Below, in pieces: positions 5,440 to 6,261 of a stretch of DNA of 6,261 bases (the stretch's first letter is position 1; every line of letters begins with the position of its first letter). Made by a program: the position numbers and the translations under genes. Location of the stretch: contig CATZMG010000089.1 of assembly GCA_958421655.1 (NCBI GenBank), positions 1 through 6,261 on the forward strand, in the 5' to 3' direction. Source of the DNA: an uncultured Collinsella sp. (lineage in GTDB: Bacteria; Actinomycetota; Coriobacteriia; Coriobacteriales; Coriobacteriaceae). The notes under the pieces were generated by a model, which saw only the letters and a program-made list of their open reading frames with translations, had not been told where the DNA came from and made no database searches.

Positions 5440-6165
5440 ATGGACACCGTAACCCGCGACCGCAACATAGCAACTTGGTTGGGCGATGCGCCGCAGCCGG
5501 TACGTGACACTACGAACCAGCTGCTCGAGCGCATCGCCCTTTTGCGTGTCGAGCAAACCATCTACCCGGCACAAGACGACATCCTCAATGCCCTCGCCTA
5601 CACGCCGGCCGACCAGGTCAAGGTTGTCATCTTGGGTCAAGACCCCTATCACGGACCCAACCAGGCCATGGGGCTGTCGTTCTCGGTCCCCGCGACGCAA
5701 ACCAAGTTGCCGCCGAGCCTGCGCAACATCTATAAGGAGCTCAAAGCCGATCTGGGTTGCCCCATTCCTTCCACAGGAGATCTAACCCCATGGGCACAGC
5801 AGGGCGTCCTGCTTCTCAACACCACGCTCACCGTGCGCGAGCATGCCGCCAACTCGCACGCCAAACTGGGCTGGAGTACCCTGACCGACTACGTTATCGA
5901 ACGCTGCTGCCAGCTACCCCAGCCGGTAGTCTTTTTGGCATGGGGTCGCTTTGCCCAGCAGATGGTCGAAGGCAAGCTCGCCGCTACCGGCGCGGGCAAG
6001 GCAACCGGCAAGTTCTGCCTGGCCTCTACGCACCCCTCGCCGCTTTCGGCCAACCGTGCCACGGCAGAACTCCCCGCCTTTATGGGGTCGCGCCCCTTCT
6101 CCGCTGCCAATCGGCTACTCGAACAACACGGCTCGACCCCCGTCAACTGGACTTGCCTCGACTAA
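5440..6165 (+). CDS. ung: Uracil-DNA glycosylase, family 1
   Basis: The enzyme cuts uracil from DNA by hydrolysing the N-glycosidic bond, starting base-excision repair of deaminated cytosine and misincorporated dUMP. All family 1 motifs are present: the water-activating loop GQDPYHGPNQAMGLSFSV (66-83) with catalytic D68, Y70 and H71 and the stacking F81; the PPSLRNIYKEL proline-rich loop (91-101); GVLLLNTTLTV (122-132) with the uracil-reading N127; HSHAKLGW-like NSHAKLGW (138-145); and the intercalation loop HPSPLSANR (198-206) with H198 and the leucine that enters the minor groove. At 241 residues it is slightly longer than E. coli Ung. The usual AHG after the first motif is AMG here, a mild change outside the active site. 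The ATG has AAAGGAG with a 4-nt spacer. It follows the EamA permease on the same strand by 88 nt and is followed after 35 nt by what looks like an insertion sequence end. Confidence 0.96.
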   Translation: MDTVTRDRNIATWLGDAPQPVRDTTNQLLERIALLRVEQTIYPAQDDILNALAYTPADQVKVVILGQDPYHGPNQAMGLSFSVPATQTKLPPSLRNIYKELKADLGCPIPSTGDLTPWAQQGVLLLNTTLTVREHAANSHAKLGWSTLTDYVIERCCQLPQPVVFLAWGRFAQQMVEGKLAATGAGKATGKFCLASTHPSPLSANRATAELPAFMGSRPFSAANRLLEQHGSTPVNWTCLD

Positions 6166-6178
6166 AAATCGATATACC

Positions 6179-6196
6179 AAAAACGCGCCCGACGGC
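6179..6196 (+). other. Possible half of a disrupted terminator after ung
   Basis: AAAAACGCGCCCGACGGC, 13 nt after the ung stop, has the composition of the left arm of a bidirectional intrinsic terminator (an A-run then a GC-rich arm), but no complementary arm follows before the putative IS end at 6201. A split terminator is the inference; the partner arm would lie beyond the window. Confidence 0.3.
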
Positions 6197-6206
6197 TTTC
6201 TGAACC

Positions 6207-6245
6207 GCCTCCCATTTCTTGGACACGAGAAATGGGAGGCTTTTT
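6207..6245 (+). terminator. Perfect 13-bp hairpin followed by T5
   Basis: GCCTCCCATTTCT (6207-6219) and AGAAATGGGAGGC (6228-6240) are exactly complementary around the 8-nt loop TGGACACG, followed directly by TTTTT (6241-6245). Read rightward it is a textbook intrinsic terminator for ung; leftward there is no T-run. If the segment is an IS end, it would also block transcription entering the transposase gene from outside. Confidence 0.8.
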
Positions 6246-6261
6246 ATGCGTGTCGACTTGA
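6246..6261 (+). CDS. Start of a possible transposase orfA (5 codons visible)
   Basis: ATG at 6246 begins MRVDL and runs off the window. A good SD, GGGAGG (6234-6239), lies 6 nt upstream, but it is wholly inside the 3' arm of the 6207-6240 hairpin, so it would be masked in any transcript that includes both arms. Too little is visible for family assignment; the transposase reading depends on the IS interpretation of the flanking sequence. Confidence 0.4.

Larger units (their letters stand above)
6201..6261 (+). mobile_element. Putative left end of an IS3-family (IS150-like) insertion sequence, truncated by the window
   Basis: The segment starts TGAACCGCCTCCC and continues to TTGGACACG. This matches the general pattern of IS3-family ends: 5' TG, a pyrimidine/C-rich stretch, then TTGGAC about 20 nt in. 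As I remember it, the IS150 left end similarly has a CCATTT...TTGGAC...GAAATGG arrangement. A reading frame begins 45 nt from the proposed end, as expected for orfA of such elements. Only 61 nt are visible, so neither the transposase nor the right end nor a target-site duplication can be checked. The alternative is that this is simply the ung terminator followed by an unrelated gene. Confidence 0.45.

Noticed and set aside
4476..5561. Minus-strand frame of 361 codons opposite the EamA gene and start of ung
   Set aside because: Translation is rich in G, D, E, R and H with no domain, and it overlaps two well-supported genes on the other strand. A codon-bias artefact.
1..6261. CRISPR array, tRNA/rRNA gene, toxin-antitoxin or phage-defence cassette
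   Set aside because: I saw no regularly spaced repeats, no tRNA-like cloverleaf or rRNA sequence, and no gene pair with toxin-antitoxin or defence motifs. The only mobile-element signal is the partial end at 6201-6261.

Overview
The window is about 60% GC and densely packed. Genes sit on both strands, intergenic gaps are short, and Shine-Dalgarno (SD) sequences are strong (AAGGAG or GGAGG, 4-6 nt before ATG). Gene content and codon use suggest a chromosomal segment from a Gram-positive-type, high-GC anaerobe. A Collinsella-like member of the Coriobacteriia is my best guess, but this rests on overall appearance and not on a marker gene.

Layout. Positions 1-255 hold a leftward pair: a 47-residue single-pass membrane protein (112-255) and, 63 nt further, the first 16 codons of an unrecognised gene that leaves the window (1-48). 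Rightward from 483 is a 133-residue protein with four predicted membrane segments. It converges on an RlmA-type 23S rRNA guanine-N1 methyltransferase (1010-1822, minus), with two hairpin terminators between them. The methyltransferase is divergent from a MATE-family efflux protein (2014-3396, plus); the 191-nt spacer between them carries a REP-like repeated motif. The MATE gene runs tail to tail (27 nt) into a LysR-type regulator (3424-4290, minus). The regulator is divergent from an EamA/DMT-family permease (4449-5351, plus), and the shared spacer contains a dyad with T-N11-A geometry, the classic layout of a LysR regulator and its target. A family 1 uracil-DNA glycosylase (ung, 5440-6165, plus) follows.

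After ung the sequence changes character. From about 6201 to the window edge it looks like the left end of an IS3-family (IS150-like) insertion sequence. It starts with TG, has a TTGGACA-containing end, then a perfect 13-bp hairpin followed by T5. A transposase-like reading frame begins at 6246, and its SD lies inside the hairpin's 3' arm. The 18 nt just upstream look like one arm of a terminator that the element may have split.

Most of the window is ordinary housekeeping, transport and regulatory content. I do not see a clear new multi-gene system. The points most worth a second look are the IS end with its self-sequestered start, the small membrane protein gene, the LysR/EamA dyad, and the REP-like motifs on both sides of the rRNA methyltransferase gene.
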